Of a stretch of 64,000 bases of DNA, positions 16,728 through 23,712 are shown one piece after another. Each line of letters starts with the position of its first letter. The first letter of the stretch is position 1. The notes under the pieces were generated by a model, which saw only the letters and a program-made list of their open reading frames with translations, was not told the DNA's origin and did not search any database. Position numbers and translations under genes: made by a program. This stretch comes from Dyella terrae (lineage in GTDB: Bacteria > Pseudomonadota > Gammaproteobacteria > Xanthomonadales > Rhodanobacteraceae). The stretch covers positions 4,092,001 to 4,156,000 of the forward strand of contig NZ_CP089414.1 of assembly GCF_022394535.1 (NCBI RefSeq). Reading direction: 5' to 3'.

Positions 16728-17072
16728 TTATTCTTCCTTCGGACGCCCTGGGATGCTTTCTGCAAATGCAGGGTCAATCCACGCGTGCTTAACCTGACCG
16801 CGTTTTAGAACTGCAACCGGACGAGGCTCCAAGCCGCCAAGGAACTGCTCGAACGTGTCGGCGATCACTGTGAACTGGCCGTCTTCATGGTCCCAAAACA
16901 CGACCTGATCCGTGTGACGTAAAAAGTAGTTGCCGCAATCGTCCTCGGCGAACACCTCGCCGCCCGTTAGGCTCAAAGCCTTCGGTGCCGTTCCGGTGAT
17001 GGGCCGCAACGCTCCGAAAATCTCCCCAGACCTGGATCGAAAGACCTTACCTACCGCATCGACCGGAAGCAT
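16728..17072 (-). CDS. Array unit L10: SMI1/KNR4 (SUKH)-like protein
   Basis: This 114-aa protein carries DCGNYFLRHTDQVVFWDHED and FTVIADTFEQFLGGL, which match the strand-turn-'FWDHE'-'FEEFL' layout of the SUKH superfamily. SUKH proteins are common immunity proteins against nuclease-type polymorphic toxins. No toxin is adjacent. The assignment is by motif shape only. Confidence 0.65.
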   Translation of the reverse strand: MLPVDAVGKVFRSRSGEIFGALRPITGTAPKALSLTGGEVFAEDDCGNYFLRHTDQVVFWDHEDGQFTVIADTFEQFLGGLEPRPVAVLKRGQVKHAWIDPAFAESIPGRPKEE

Positions 17073-17101
17073 TCGTGTCCCCTAGATACGAAATGAACTA
17101 T

Positions 17102-17125
17102 GTCCGCTGTGGGTCGAAAGCGGAC
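17102..17125 (-). repeat. Array hairpin H11
   Basis: 7-bp stem; 95 nt past the L11 stop, one of the longest gaps in the array. Confidence 0.88.
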
Positions 17126-17220
17126 ATCAACCGCTTGGCGACAGCTCCTCCGGAAGCCGGCCATGCCGCCCCCAAGTTGCCATCGTCGAACGCTGAAGGT
17201 GTACCTAACTCGCTAGGCAT

Positions 17221-17862
17221 TCACTTGCCACTATCGGAGTCCGCATCGTGCACTCGCACTCCGGTAGGCCCAACGTGGTAGCCATGGAAACCTTCTACCT
17301 CGATGTCGTAGACGCGAACCTTAAGAAAAGGGTCAGCCGAGAATGCCTCGGCCGGTTTGCGCTCACTGTAGTAAGCACCGTCACCGCCGATGCGTCTCCA
17401 GCCGTGGGTGAAGTCTCCCTGTACGCCTTCGCACACGTGATCGTGGAATTCGGGCTCCCAGCCCACATTCGGGCTGGCCGTCCTATAAACAGGGCCGACA
17501 TCAATCACATAAATCAATCTGCCATTGGCCAACTGCAGCCGTTGCCCTGACATAAGTCGTTGCGCTTCAGTCCAGCCGGCCCCGTCAACCCAAAATGCAT
17601 GGTTGCCCCCGGTGCGTAAGACATGGTCGCTCAAATTGTCAGTGCCCTGATAACGAAGGCTGACGACTGCCCGCTCTTCGAGAGGGATCGTGCGTACAAC
17701 GTCGCGGTGAACCCGACTCCCAGTGGAATCTGGTCCTGACAGCACACGATCACCGACCTTGATTTGCTCTATGGGAATGAGACCCTTATCGGTCCACACA
17801 AGTGTTCCAGCAATGAATCCTCCGCCGATACGAGAGGGTTGGACTACGCCATAGCTTGCCAT
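17221..17862 (-). CDS. Array unit L11: HINT-domain protein
   Basis: This 213-aa protein holds a Hedgehog/intein (HINT) fold almost end to end: FIAGTLVWTDKGLIPIEQIK, VGDRVLS, then HVLRTGGNHAFWVDGAGW and a final VYDIEVEGFHGYHVG. The usual leading Cys/Ser of the autoprocessing site is not obvious next to FIAGT, so splicing activity is uncertain. HINT domains of this type occur in polymorphic toxins as pretoxin modules; here it stands alone with no toxin tip. The start at 17862 has a GGAG site. Hairpin H11 is 95 nt past the stop. Confidence 0.8.
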   Translation of the reverse strand: MASYGVVQPSRIGGGFIAGTLVWTDKGLIPIEQIKVGDRVLSGPDSTGSRVHRDVVRTIPLEERAVVSLRYQGTDNLSDHVLRTGGNHAFWVDGAGWTEAQRLMSGQRLQLANGRLIYVIDVGPVYRTASPNVGWEPEFHDHVCEGVQGDFTHGWRRIGGDGAYYSERKPAEAFSADPFLKVRVYDIEVEGFHGYHVGPTGVRVHDADSDSGK

Positions 17863-18004
17863 GGGTTCTCCGATCACCGAGGCATTCCCTTGGTATGAGA
17901 TCGCCGTCGCTACTGCCCCGTGCTCGCATTGGGGCGAACTCGGAAGCGGTTATGAATGGTTATCCGTTGTTTAGTAGAAAGAATCCCCGGCGATCAACGT
18001 AGAT

Positions 18005-18028
18005 GTCCGCTTCGGGTCGGGAGCGGAC
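18005..18028 (-). repeat. Array hairpin H12
   Basis: 7-bp stem; 105 nt past the L12 stop, the longest gap noted. Confidence 0.88.
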
Positions 18029-18133
18029 CTTACTAACTTGCTGCTTCCCGTTCCTGCCGCCAGGTTCTCCTTCGGTTCAAGCGGACGACTAGAACGAGCA
18101 CTGAGGTACCCCGCACTGGCTTACCAATTTCTG

Positions 18134-18682
18134 CTATACCCCACACGTTCTCGCGGCATCGACTGGATACAGTACTTCGGCTAGGCCAAGCTTACGGAGA
18201 TCATCTGCACGACGATGGAAATTCCCATCACTAGTCACGAGACGGGACCAACCGTGATAGATACATGACCAAGCAACCACAGCGTCACACAGTTGATTGC
18301 GCCATTTGGAGTTCATAGTCGCATCAGCCGGTGGCGGCGCGCCTGAGTTAGGAAACAAAGTTCCGTAGAGTCGGACGGCCAAGTCTTCCATTTCCTGATT
18401 CGACCAGAGCGCATGGTCCCATAAGGACACGTCCCATATCATTAGAGGAAGGAGAACGTGTACCCCGGCAAGCCCAGCGCGACGAAGTTTCGCCTCGAAG
18501 GCCGAATAGTCACGGCCAGCATGTCCGTCGGACTGGTTCTCAGACGCGCTGACTGCAACAACCGCTAGACCTATCTTGCCGCCACGCCAGACTTCGATCA
18601 GGGCCCGGAGTCGCTTTGCATTGGGGCGATCTTCCTCTAAATCGATGATGCAATTTGAATCGAGGACAAATCTTTTATCCAT
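18134..18682 (-). CDS. Array unit L12: PIN-domain-like protein
   Basis: This 182-aa protein begins MDKRFVLDSNCIIDLEEDRP, the PIN-domain strand with the first catalytic Asp, and later has NQLCDAVVAWSCIYHGWS and RLVTSDGNFHRR, which fit the remaining acidic positions. PIN proteins are Mg-dependent RNases, often VapC toxins. No VapB-like antitoxin is encoded beside it. The start at 18682 is used because upstream in-frame codons (to 18784) translate the hairpin region. Confidence 0.72.
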   Translation of the reverse strand: MDKRFVLDSNCIIDLEEDRPNAKRLRALIEVWRGGKIGLAVVAVSASENQSDGHAGRDYSAFEAKLRRAGLAGVHVLLPLMIWDVSLWDHALWSNQEMEDLAVRLYGTLFPNSGAPPPADATMNSKWRNQLCDAVVAWSCIYHGWSRLVTSDGNFHRRADDLRKLGLAEVLYPVDAARTCGV

Positions 18683-18724
18683 TTCTGTAACCCGATAAGG
18701 CCGCAGCAAGCTATTTGGCGGAAC

Positions 18725-18748
18725 ATCTTCTTTGGGTCGAAAGCGGAC
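18725..18748 (-). repeat. Array hairpin H13, worn left arm
   Basis: CTTTGGGTCGAAAGCGGAC is intact but the left arm has become ATCTT. 32 nt past the L13 stop. Confidence 0.8.
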
Positions 18749-18780
18749 GTTCCGCCTAGCGACCCCAAGATCAAGTTGTG

Positions 18781-19212
18781 TCAATTCCGCACTGGAAAAA
18801 TCTTAAGCAACTGCGCGAGGCCTTGAACCGACGACTGCAACTGCGTTTGATCGAAGGCGAAGGAGAACGCAAGCGTATTTCCTATCCCCGGTTGATCCGC
18901 TGCGCGTCCAGTCAGACGAATGTGGCCTCGGCCATCACCAACCAGATCGAGGCTTAGCTGCTCTTCCAAGGTCCTGAATTTCGCCTGCCCCGTAAGCGAG
19001 TCATACAGCTTGGCTGCTTCCCCGTGAAATGCTTCTATTTCACTGGTAAGAAAGCTTGCGCTGAAGAACCCCGTGAAGCCGCCAGCCTTCAATTCCACGG
19101 CGACGGACAGCCAGTTGTCATCGAAGTACTCTCCAGCTGGTTCGCGCTCATAGCCGAGAACATCCATCCTTAGCTGTTCGCCACCGTCACCTACAAAGAG
19201 AACCGAGTCCAT
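18781..19212 (-). CDS. Array unit L13: WapI-like immunity protein
   Basis: This 143-aa acidic protein has GEYFDDNWLSVAVELKAGGFTG and FLTSEIEAFHGEAAKLYDSL, the layout of WapI-type immunity proteins ('DxNWLxVxxxV ... L.TxEL..L...L'). Such proteins inactivate contact-dependent toxin tips. The start follows AAGGAATGAA, the same leader as L5. No toxin is adjacent. Confidence 0.65.
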   Translation of the reverse strand: MDSVLFVGDGGEQLRMDVLGYEREPAGEYFDDNWLSVAVELKAGGFTGFFSASFLTSEIEAFHGEAAKLYDSLTGQAKFRTLEEQLSLDLVGDGRGHIRLTGRAADQPGIGNTLAFSFAFDQTQLQSSVQGLAQLLKIFPVRN

Positions 19213-19264
19213 TTCATTCCTTAAGCCGGATATGCGTGCTGGGCATCTCGAACATCATGACAAG

Positions 19265-19288
19265 GTCCGCTGCGGGTCGAAAGCGAAC
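19265..19288 (-). repeat. Array hairpin H14
   Basis: Near-canonical with GCGAAC in the right arm; 1 nt past the L14 stop. Confidence 0.87.
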
Positions 19289-19289
19289 C

Positions 19290-19493
19290 TTATCTGCTAT
19301 TGAACAATCCGTCCGCTATGGCACGGCTGTACTCGTCGTCGCGGTAGCCTGGACAACGCCTTCTCAGCTCGCTAATCAACGGCACGTAGGCTGTAGCCGG
19401 CTTCTCGTTAGGATTGGAAACGTGATCCCAGCGCCCTTCCCGAACTTCCAACGCTAGCTTGTATCCAGCTTCTGCAAGCCGTTCCGAGGCCAT
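19290..19493 (-). CDS. Array unit L14: small hypothetical protein
   Basis: This 67-aa basic-acidic protein (MASERLAEAGYKLALEVREG ... ELRRRCPGYRDDEYSRAIADGLF) is soluble and helical. It starts at ATG 19493 after GGGGGA. No family recognised. Hairpin H14 almost touches the stop codon. Confidence 0.62.
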   Translation of the reverse strand: MASERLAEAGYKLALEVREGRWDHVSNPNEKPATAYVPLISELRRRCPGYRDDEYSRAIADGLFNSR

Positions 19494-19524
19494 CACAATC
19501 CCCCTGTGTCGATGACAATTTTAG

Positions 19525-19548
19525 GTCCGCTGTGGGTCGGACGCGGAC
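19525..19548 (-). repeat. Array hairpin H15
   Basis: 6-bp inner stem, outer bases AGGTCC / GGACCT also pair; 80 nt past the L15 stop. Confidence 0.88.
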
Positions 19549-19628
19549 CTAATCACCGTACCAGTTCGACCGTGTCACATGCGGCGTGAGCCTGCACCGG
19601 AAGGCGCCATTACACGCATCAGCCTTGT

Positions 19629-20552
19629 TCATTCCACGACCACCGCTCTACGAAGAAATGCCTTGAGCGGCCCGGGTGAGAAGCCGGACATCTGACTGTC
19701 GAGGTAGAACACCCAGAAGTTATGCCGAACTAACATGCTCAATGCATTTCGATAGAAATACTCGCCCCCCAACCCCTCGGCATGGGGCTGTGGCGGCAAG
19801 GTGCTCCATACGGGTATGTCCGCCTGCTTGTATGTAGCCGTTACTTCCAGGCCGTCGTAAACAGTGATTAGGAGATTGACGGTATTGCGCGTTTCACTGC
19901 GTGTAAATCGCACGTCGAAATGAGCCATACCCAGTGCCATCTTTCTCATCTTTACATCGAGACCTTCCCCCTTCAGATCGAGATAGGTCGTGCCTTCAAT
20001 CGCGTCCCTTCGGTGGAGATAGGCGTTGATGACATGCCAAACCTGCCATTCGGTCGACTCTCCTACGGGCGGCGTGAACCACATGCACATGCACCCCTCA
20101 TTCGAGCCCACCTGTACGCCAAGAGCGCTCGGCGATGACGTATAGAAAATTTCGCCGGGTAGCCTGGGAGCCATCAGTCCATCATCGACTCTCATGCTCC
20201 GCGGTATTCGTATGACTCGAACGATCTCCGCAGAACTGACGGGATTCGGGCGTCGGCTGATCAAAGCGGGCAGCAACGTGTTCATGCCGAGCAGGAAAGA
20301 TACGCCCACAAATAAAACAGCGCGCCATGCTCTGGATACCTTGATGAACGTTATGACCCACGCTGACAACAGAAGATTGATGGCAGACGGGATGAACCAC
20401 GATCCAAAGAGAAGGTAGAAGGCGCCTCCAAACATGCCAGACTGGGGATGCAAGGCGAAGACAAAGAGGGCCGCCAGGGTGAGTGCAATGCCGGGTAACG
20501 CCAAGATCTTCACGAAACCATAGTGTCGGCCGGTCAGCGATAGATCCGACAT
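19629..20552 (-). CDS. Array unit L15: membrane protein of unknown function
   Basis: This 307-aa protein has about three membrane helices in its first 120 residues (ILALPGIALTLAALFVFAL; the LLFGSWFIPSAINLLLSAWV region; AVLFVGVSFLLGMNTLLPAL) and a beta-rich soluble C-terminal domain. The start ATG 20552 has a strong AAGGAGG site; in-frame codons upstream to 20672 overlap L16 and a degenerate hairpin. Function not recognised. Confidence 0.7.
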   Translation of the reverse strand: MSDLSLTGRHYGFVKILALPGIALTLAALFVFALHPQSGMFGGAFYLLFGSWFIPSAINLLLSAWVITFIKVSRAWRAVLFVGVSFLLGMNTLLPALISRRPNPVSSAEIVRVIRIPRSMRVDDGLMAPRLPGEIFYTSSPSALGVQVGSNEGCMCMWFTPPVGESTEWQVWHVINAYLHRRDAIEGTTYLDLKGEGLDVKMRKMALGMAHFDVRFTRSETRNTVNLLITVYDGLEVTATYKQADIPVWSTLPPQPHAEGLGGEYFYRNALSMLVRHNFWVFYLDSQMSGFSPGPLKAFLRRAVVVE

Positions 20553-20610
20553 GAGCACCTCCTTGTAATTGGGTTGTGTCGCCGTCTCTGTCTCTTGTTC
20601 CGTCGCTAGC

Positions 20611-20634
20611 GTCCGCTCTGCGCTGGACACGGAC
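20611..20634 (-). repeat. Array hairpin H16, degenerate
   Basis: GTCCGC and CGGAC arms remain at the right spacing, but the GGGTC centre is lost (TCTGCGCTGGAC). 30 nt past the L16 stop. Recognised only by position. Confidence 0.5.
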
Positions 20635-20664
20635 CTCCCAAGCGATTCGTACAAGGCAGCAGAA

Positions 20665-20979
20665 TCATCCACTTTCTATGGTGCGAACCGGTTCCTTACC
20701 AGCGGCCACCCAAATTTCGTCGCCAGATTGCATGACCAGTACGTACTTGCCTGGCTCTACGCAGTCCACTTCCAACAATGCCTGAGATGGTCCCCAGGGC
20801 CGTTCGGCGGGGATGCTCATCTCGGTAACGTCGTCGAAGGCAATCGAAAACGGACGTTGCAAGTCCTGATCTGGCGCCCCATGAAAGCGGAGCGTGCATC
20901 GGCGCGCACTCCACTCGAACTCAATCGAGGTCAGCGTTGCGTCGTGTAAGTTCGACAACGCTTCGGGTACGTCCCTCAT
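20665..20979 (-). CDS. Array unit L16: small beta-rich hypothetical protein
   Basis: This 104-aa protein opens with LSNLHDATLTSIEFEWSARRCTLRF, a pattern seen in small cytosolic beta-sandwich proteins that bind or mask a partner ('LHDA.L..I...W....C.L.F'). GGGAAGGGG precedes the ATG. Function unknown. Confidence 0.65.
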   Translation of the reverse strand: MRDVPEALSNLHDATLTSIEFEWSARRCTLRFHGAPDQDLQRPFSIAFDDVTEMSIPAERPWGPSQALLEVDCVEPGKYVLVMQSGDEIWVAAGKEPVRTIESG

Positions 20980-21019
20980 ATTTGCCCCTTCCCTGTCCCA
21001 CTTTGAGCATACCCATAAT

Positions 21020-21043
21020 GTCCGCTTCGGGTCGGAAGCGGAA
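21020..21043 (-). repeat. Array hairpin H17
   Basis: 9-bp stem with the last base changed (GCGGAA); 13 nt past the L17 stop. Confidence 0.88.
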
Positions 21044-21056
21044 CTTAGCTCCGTTG

Positions 21057-21281
21057 TTAATCGGCCCGACGGACAAGGACAAGTTCTTCGTCGTCTTCAG
21101 GGTAGTGCACCAGCCCGGCAAAGTCGGTGTCGATCATTGCGCCGGTACCCAGGTATTCCCAGTCCTCGCCACCGGGCAAATAGCTCTTTTCATCAATCGC
21201 GGCGATCACCACTCCGTGATACCGACCATCGATTTCGACCACATCACCAGCGAGAACCCTTTGTCCATCCGCGTACTTCAT
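21057..21281 (-). CDS. Array unit L17: small hypothetical protein
   Basis: This 74-aa protein (MKYADGQRVLAGDVVEIDGR ... GVVIAAIDE ... ELVLVRRAD) looks like a single SH3-like beta barrel, a type common among small immunity-associated proteins. ATG follows GGAGACC. No name is justified. Confidence 0.65.
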   Translation of the reverse strand: MKYADGQRVLAGDVVEIDGRYHGVVIAAIDEKSYLPGGEDWEYLGTGAMIDTDFAGLVHYPEDDEELVLVRRAD

Positions 21282-21318
21282 CGCCGGTCTCCGTGTGGTC
21301 CATCAACGATGTAACGAT

Positions 21319-21342
21319 GTCCGCTTCGGGTAGAAAGCTTAT
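21319..21342 (-). repeat. Array hairpin H18, worn right arm
   Basis: GTCCGCTTCGGGT is intact but the right arm is AGAAAGCTTAT. It overlaps the L18 stop codon. Confidence 0.72.
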
Positions 21343-21614
21343 TCCTGTTGCAGCCTGCGTCTGGCCAACAAAGTCCGTGTCAGCGCTGCCAATGCGCAAC
21401 AGATGCCGCCGGCGAAGCACACCCAGAATAGCCAAAGAAAGACAACAGGTCGCCCGCACCGGGCAAGCTTGGAATCGAGAGCGAAGGTCCCGTCGCAGGC
21501 CGCGTATGACAGCGAAAAGCCACTGACCGCGTACACCCAAAATATGGCAGCAAAAATGAGCATGCCGGCCATAGTCAGGATGAGCCACTTCTGAGTTCGC
21601 CTCCGCTTCGTCAT
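21339..21614 (-). CDS. Array unit L18: small membrane protein
   Basis: This 91-aa protein has a basic start (MTKRRRTQKW), two membrane helices (about 11-32 and 57-80) and two Cys in the loop between (YAACDGTF, ARCGRP), which could form a periplasmic disulphide. Function unknown. Its 3' end runs into hairpin H18. Confidence 0.62.
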   Translation of the reverse strand: MTKRRRTQKWLILTMAGMLIFAAIFWVYAVSGFSLSYAACDGTFALDSKLARCGRPVVFLWLFWVCFAGGICCALAALTRTLLARRRLQQE

Positions 21615-21639
21615 GTCATTCCATCGCCATGTCCGTGAT

Positions 21640-21663
21640 GTCCGCTCTGGGTCGGGAGCAGAC
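21640..21663 (-). repeat. Array hairpin H19
   Basis: GTCCGCTC / GGGAGCAGAC, pairing partly through G-T; 1 nt past the L19 stop. Confidence 0.87.
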
Positions 21664-21664
21664 C

Positions 21665-21997
21665 TTACACTGCTTGTTCTACGCCAAAGAATCTAGGGTC
21701 TTTCGCCAGAGCTTGCGCAAGGTCGGACCAAACCCCTTCAAGCGCCGTTCCGTGGCTTTGAGCGCAGGTGTGCGCAGCGGAACGAGTGGCGGCAACGAAG
21801 GCGGAAAATGCGTCGACCGAGAGCTCCCGGAGATCGACGAACATCATGCCCTCATGGTCATAAGGGCGATATGCATTCGCGAATTCCGCGTCAGCAGGAT
21901 TTGCCATGGACAGACGTATTTCTTCAACCAAATGGTCGAAGCTCGCCGAGCTCAACGGCAAACCTGCACCCTCTGAAATCAAGATCGTCCCGGCCAT
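21665..21997 (-). CDS. Array unit L19: hypothetical protein
   Basis: This 110-aa acidic soluble protein (FDHLVEEIRLSMANPADAEF ... GMMFVDLREL ... GVWSDLAQALAKDPRF) is helical at both ends. A GGAAGGGGGG stretch precedes ATG. No family recognised; size and acidity again fit an immunity-type protein. Confidence 0.62.
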   Translation of the reverse strand: MAGTILISEGAGLPLSSASFDHLVEEIRLSMANPADAEFANAYRPYDHEGMMFVDLRELSVDAFSAFVAATRSAAHTCAQSHGTALEGVWSDLAQALAKDPRFFGVEQAV

Positions 21998-22027
21998 CTA
22001 TCCCCCCTTCCTCAAGCCCGCAAGAAT

Positions 22028-22057
22028 GTCCGCTTCGGGTGGCGGCCTCAACCGGAC
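22028..22057 (-). repeat. Array hairpin H20, enlarged
   Basis: A 30-nt variant with GTCCGCTTCGGGTGG at left and CAACCGGAC at right; 1 nt past the L20 stop. Confidence 0.75.
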
Positions 22058-22058
22058 A

Positions 22059-22262
22059 TTACCTGACCGTCAGCTTCTTCAGCTGACCGTCCACCAAGCG
22101 CCACATCACGAACACGACCAGAAGTTCTCCAAGCGCTCGGCCGATATCGGGACCAGAGCCAAAAAGATCGCTGCCGGAGTAGTGCTGCAGGACGAAGAAC
22201 CCCGCCACGCAAATCGCAAGCCACACACCCCTGGCCACTTTACTTGCCGTTATGCCCCGCAT
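22059..22262 (-). CDS. Array unit L20: small membrane protein
   Basis: This 67-aa protein has two hydrophobic segments (GVWLAICVAGFFVLQHYSG; LGELLVVFVMWRLVDG). GAGGAG precedes the ATG. Function unknown. Confidence 0.62.
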   Translation of the reverse strand: MRGITASKVARGVWLAICVAGFFVLQHYSGSDLFGSGPDIGRALGELLVVFVMWRLVDGQLKKLTVR

Positions 22263-22313
22263 ATCCGCTCCTCGGTGCCGAATTCGTCATGACAATCTGA
22301 GCCGCTGATCAAG

Positions 22314-22337
22314 GTCCGCAAAGGGTCAACAGCGGAC
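22314..22337 (-). repeat. Array hairpin H21
   Basis: GTCCGC / GCGGAC arms with centre GGGTCA; 14 nt past the L21 stop. Confidence 0.86.
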
Positions 22338-22351
22338 CTAGCCTGATACTG

Positions 22352-22723
22352 TCAGACACGACCAATGTCTTCCAAAGAAAGGTGGTACTCCGCTCCCGTG
22401 ACCGTGACGACGAGCTCAATCAGAACCGCAGGGCCCTCAGGCATGCGCGCAACGCACGCCACAACGGCGAACAAGTTCACATCGTTGGACCGGAAGAACG
22501 TCACAGTCTCAGAAGGAATGGCTCGATCAGGCTCTTCGCTAGTTTCGACTAGGCACGCTGCGAGATCGGCTTCAATAGCCTTTGCGGGTTCGCGCCCATA
22601 GGCGAGTGCGTAACCAAGCCGATCAGCGAGGACGCCGAACTTGCGATCCATGAGCAGCGCCGCTGCTTCCGCGCCGAGCGCAGACAGATTTTCCTTGTCG
22701 ATTTGGTCATCGGCTAGTTGCAT
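22352..22723 (-). CDS. Array unit L21: hypothetical protein
   Basis: This 123-aa acidic protein begins MQLADDQIDKENLSALGAEA after GGGAGGTGG; the frame is open further upstream but that part translates hairpin H22. A helical N-half (LMDRKFGVLADRLGYALAYG) is followed by a strand-rich C-half (NLFAVVACVARM ... VLIELVVTVT). Possibly an immunity-type protein; no family recognised. Confidence 0.62.
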   Translation of the reverse strand: MQLADDQIDKENLSALGAEAAALLMDRKFGVLADRLGYALAYGREPAKAIEADLAACLVETSEEPDRAIPSETVTFFRSNDVNLFAVVACVARMPEGPAVLIELVVTVTGAEYHLSLEDIGRV

Positions 22724-22741
22724 ACCACCTCCCTGTCTTAG

Positions 22742-22765
22742 GTCCGCATTGGGTCGAAGGCAGAC
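22742..22765 (-). repeat. Array hairpin H22
   Basis: GTCCGCATTGGGTCG with GGCAGAC right arm; 17 nt past the L22 stop. Confidence 0.86.
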
Positions 22766-22782
22766 ATTTACTTCTCCTGCTT

Positions 22783-23136
22783 TTAGGCCGTTGTGTGCCA
22801 GACGTAGTGAACAAACGAGTCCGGGGCGCACAAGACGATCTCCCAGCGGTCAGGCCCATCCTCCAGAACATAGGTGGGCCACGAACAACTATCGGGCAAC
22901 GCAACGCCAGCAAACCGCTTCAAGTAGCCCCGAACCAAGCCGTAGCCGAGCTCATCGCCAAATGCCATGACATCACCTAGAAGCGGTCTTTCGCCAGCGA
23001 CGGACTCTAAGCGGGCTGACATAAAACGCTCAATGTCAGGGAATGGAAAATTGCCCCGTTCCGCGACAGCAATCTCCAGATGTTCCTCCGTAGAAGGATC
23101 ATCAAACTCGAATTGATCGACCTCGATCGTTCGCAT
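22783..23136 (-). CDS. Array unit L22: hypothetical protein
   Basis: This 117-aa acidic protein starts MRTIEVDQFEFDDPSTEEHL after GGGGGG. It ends in beta-rich sequence with several aromatic residues (SWPTYVLEDG, WEIVLCAPDSFVHYVWH). Soluble; no family recognised. Confidence 0.62.
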   Translation of the reverse strand: MRTIEVDQFEFDDPSTEEHLEIAVAERGNFPFPDIERFMSARLESVAGERPLLGDVMAFGDELGYGLVRGYLKRFAGVALPDSCSWPTYVLEDGPDRWEIVLCAPDSFVHYVWHTTA

Positions 23137-23220
23137 GTCGCCCCCTATCGCCCAGTTGGGCCCTGGCATCCTGCCCGATACCACCCCAGTTCGACCATGC
23201 TTTCCTGACTTCCCAAAAGC

Positions 23221-23244
23221 GTCCGCTTCGGGTCGGGAGCGGAC
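23221..23244 (-). repeat. Array hairpin H23
   Basis: 7-bp stem around GGGTCG; 34 nt past the L23 stop. Confidence 0.88.
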
Positions 23245-23278
23245 CTAAAGATATTCCAAATCACCGCCACCAAAGTGA

Positions 23279-23656
23279 CTACTTGCTTGAAAAGTGGCCC
23301 AGTGCTGCAAGCGCCAAAAGAAGCAGGATGGCCAACGCAAAGGCGCCGAACATTGCGGCGAACGTTCTTAGTAAGAGCTTCTTCATGCCGCAACGATGCT
23401 GAAGGAGTAAGGCCTTCTCATTTGATGCAATGCCTGGCTCGTCTCCCGTGAGCTGATCGGGGCGTAGCACGAAGGCAACCTGCCTTTCGTTGTTGAACCA
23501 GAAGGGCCATTGCCGCCCCACTTTGGCGTAAACCCTCTGGATATCCCGCACCAAGACGTACGTTCTCGCGTGAAAAGCCACAAATGAAAATATGCCTATG
23601 GGGGCAGGAAAGGCCGCCAGCGCAATCACCAAGTAAAAAGGCCACTCGCTGTTCAT
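23279..23656 (-). CDS. Array unit L23: membrane protein
   Basis: This 125-aa protein has an N-terminal membrane helix (PFYLVIALAAFPAPIGIFSFVAF), a soluble middle with QWPFWFNNERQVAFVLRP, and a C-terminal helix (FAAMFGAFALAILLLLALAALG). AGGAAG precedes ATG. Function unknown. The second IS1182-type element lies just upstream. Confidence 0.65.
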   Translation of the reverse strand: MNSEWPFYLVIALAAFPAPIGIFSFVAFHARTYVLVRDIQRVYAKVGRQWPFWFNNERQVAFVLRPDQLTGDEPGIASNEKALLLQHRCGMKKLLLRTFAAMFGAFALAILLLLALAALGHFSSK

Positions 23657-23698
23657 GTCACTTCCTGGTGTGGCATCTAAGACCCGCCCACTTCTAAG

Positions 23699-23712
23699 GT
23701 CTGCTTTGGGTC
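23699..23712 (-). repeat. Array hairpin H24, left fragment
   Basis: GTCTGCTTTGGGTC; partner of 25310-25323; split by the second IS1182-type element. Confidence 0.87.

Noticed and set aside
18134..18682. Complete VapBC toxin-antitoxin pair
   Set aside because: The PIN-like gene has no antitoxin-like partner in its unit; only the PIN-like protein is supported.
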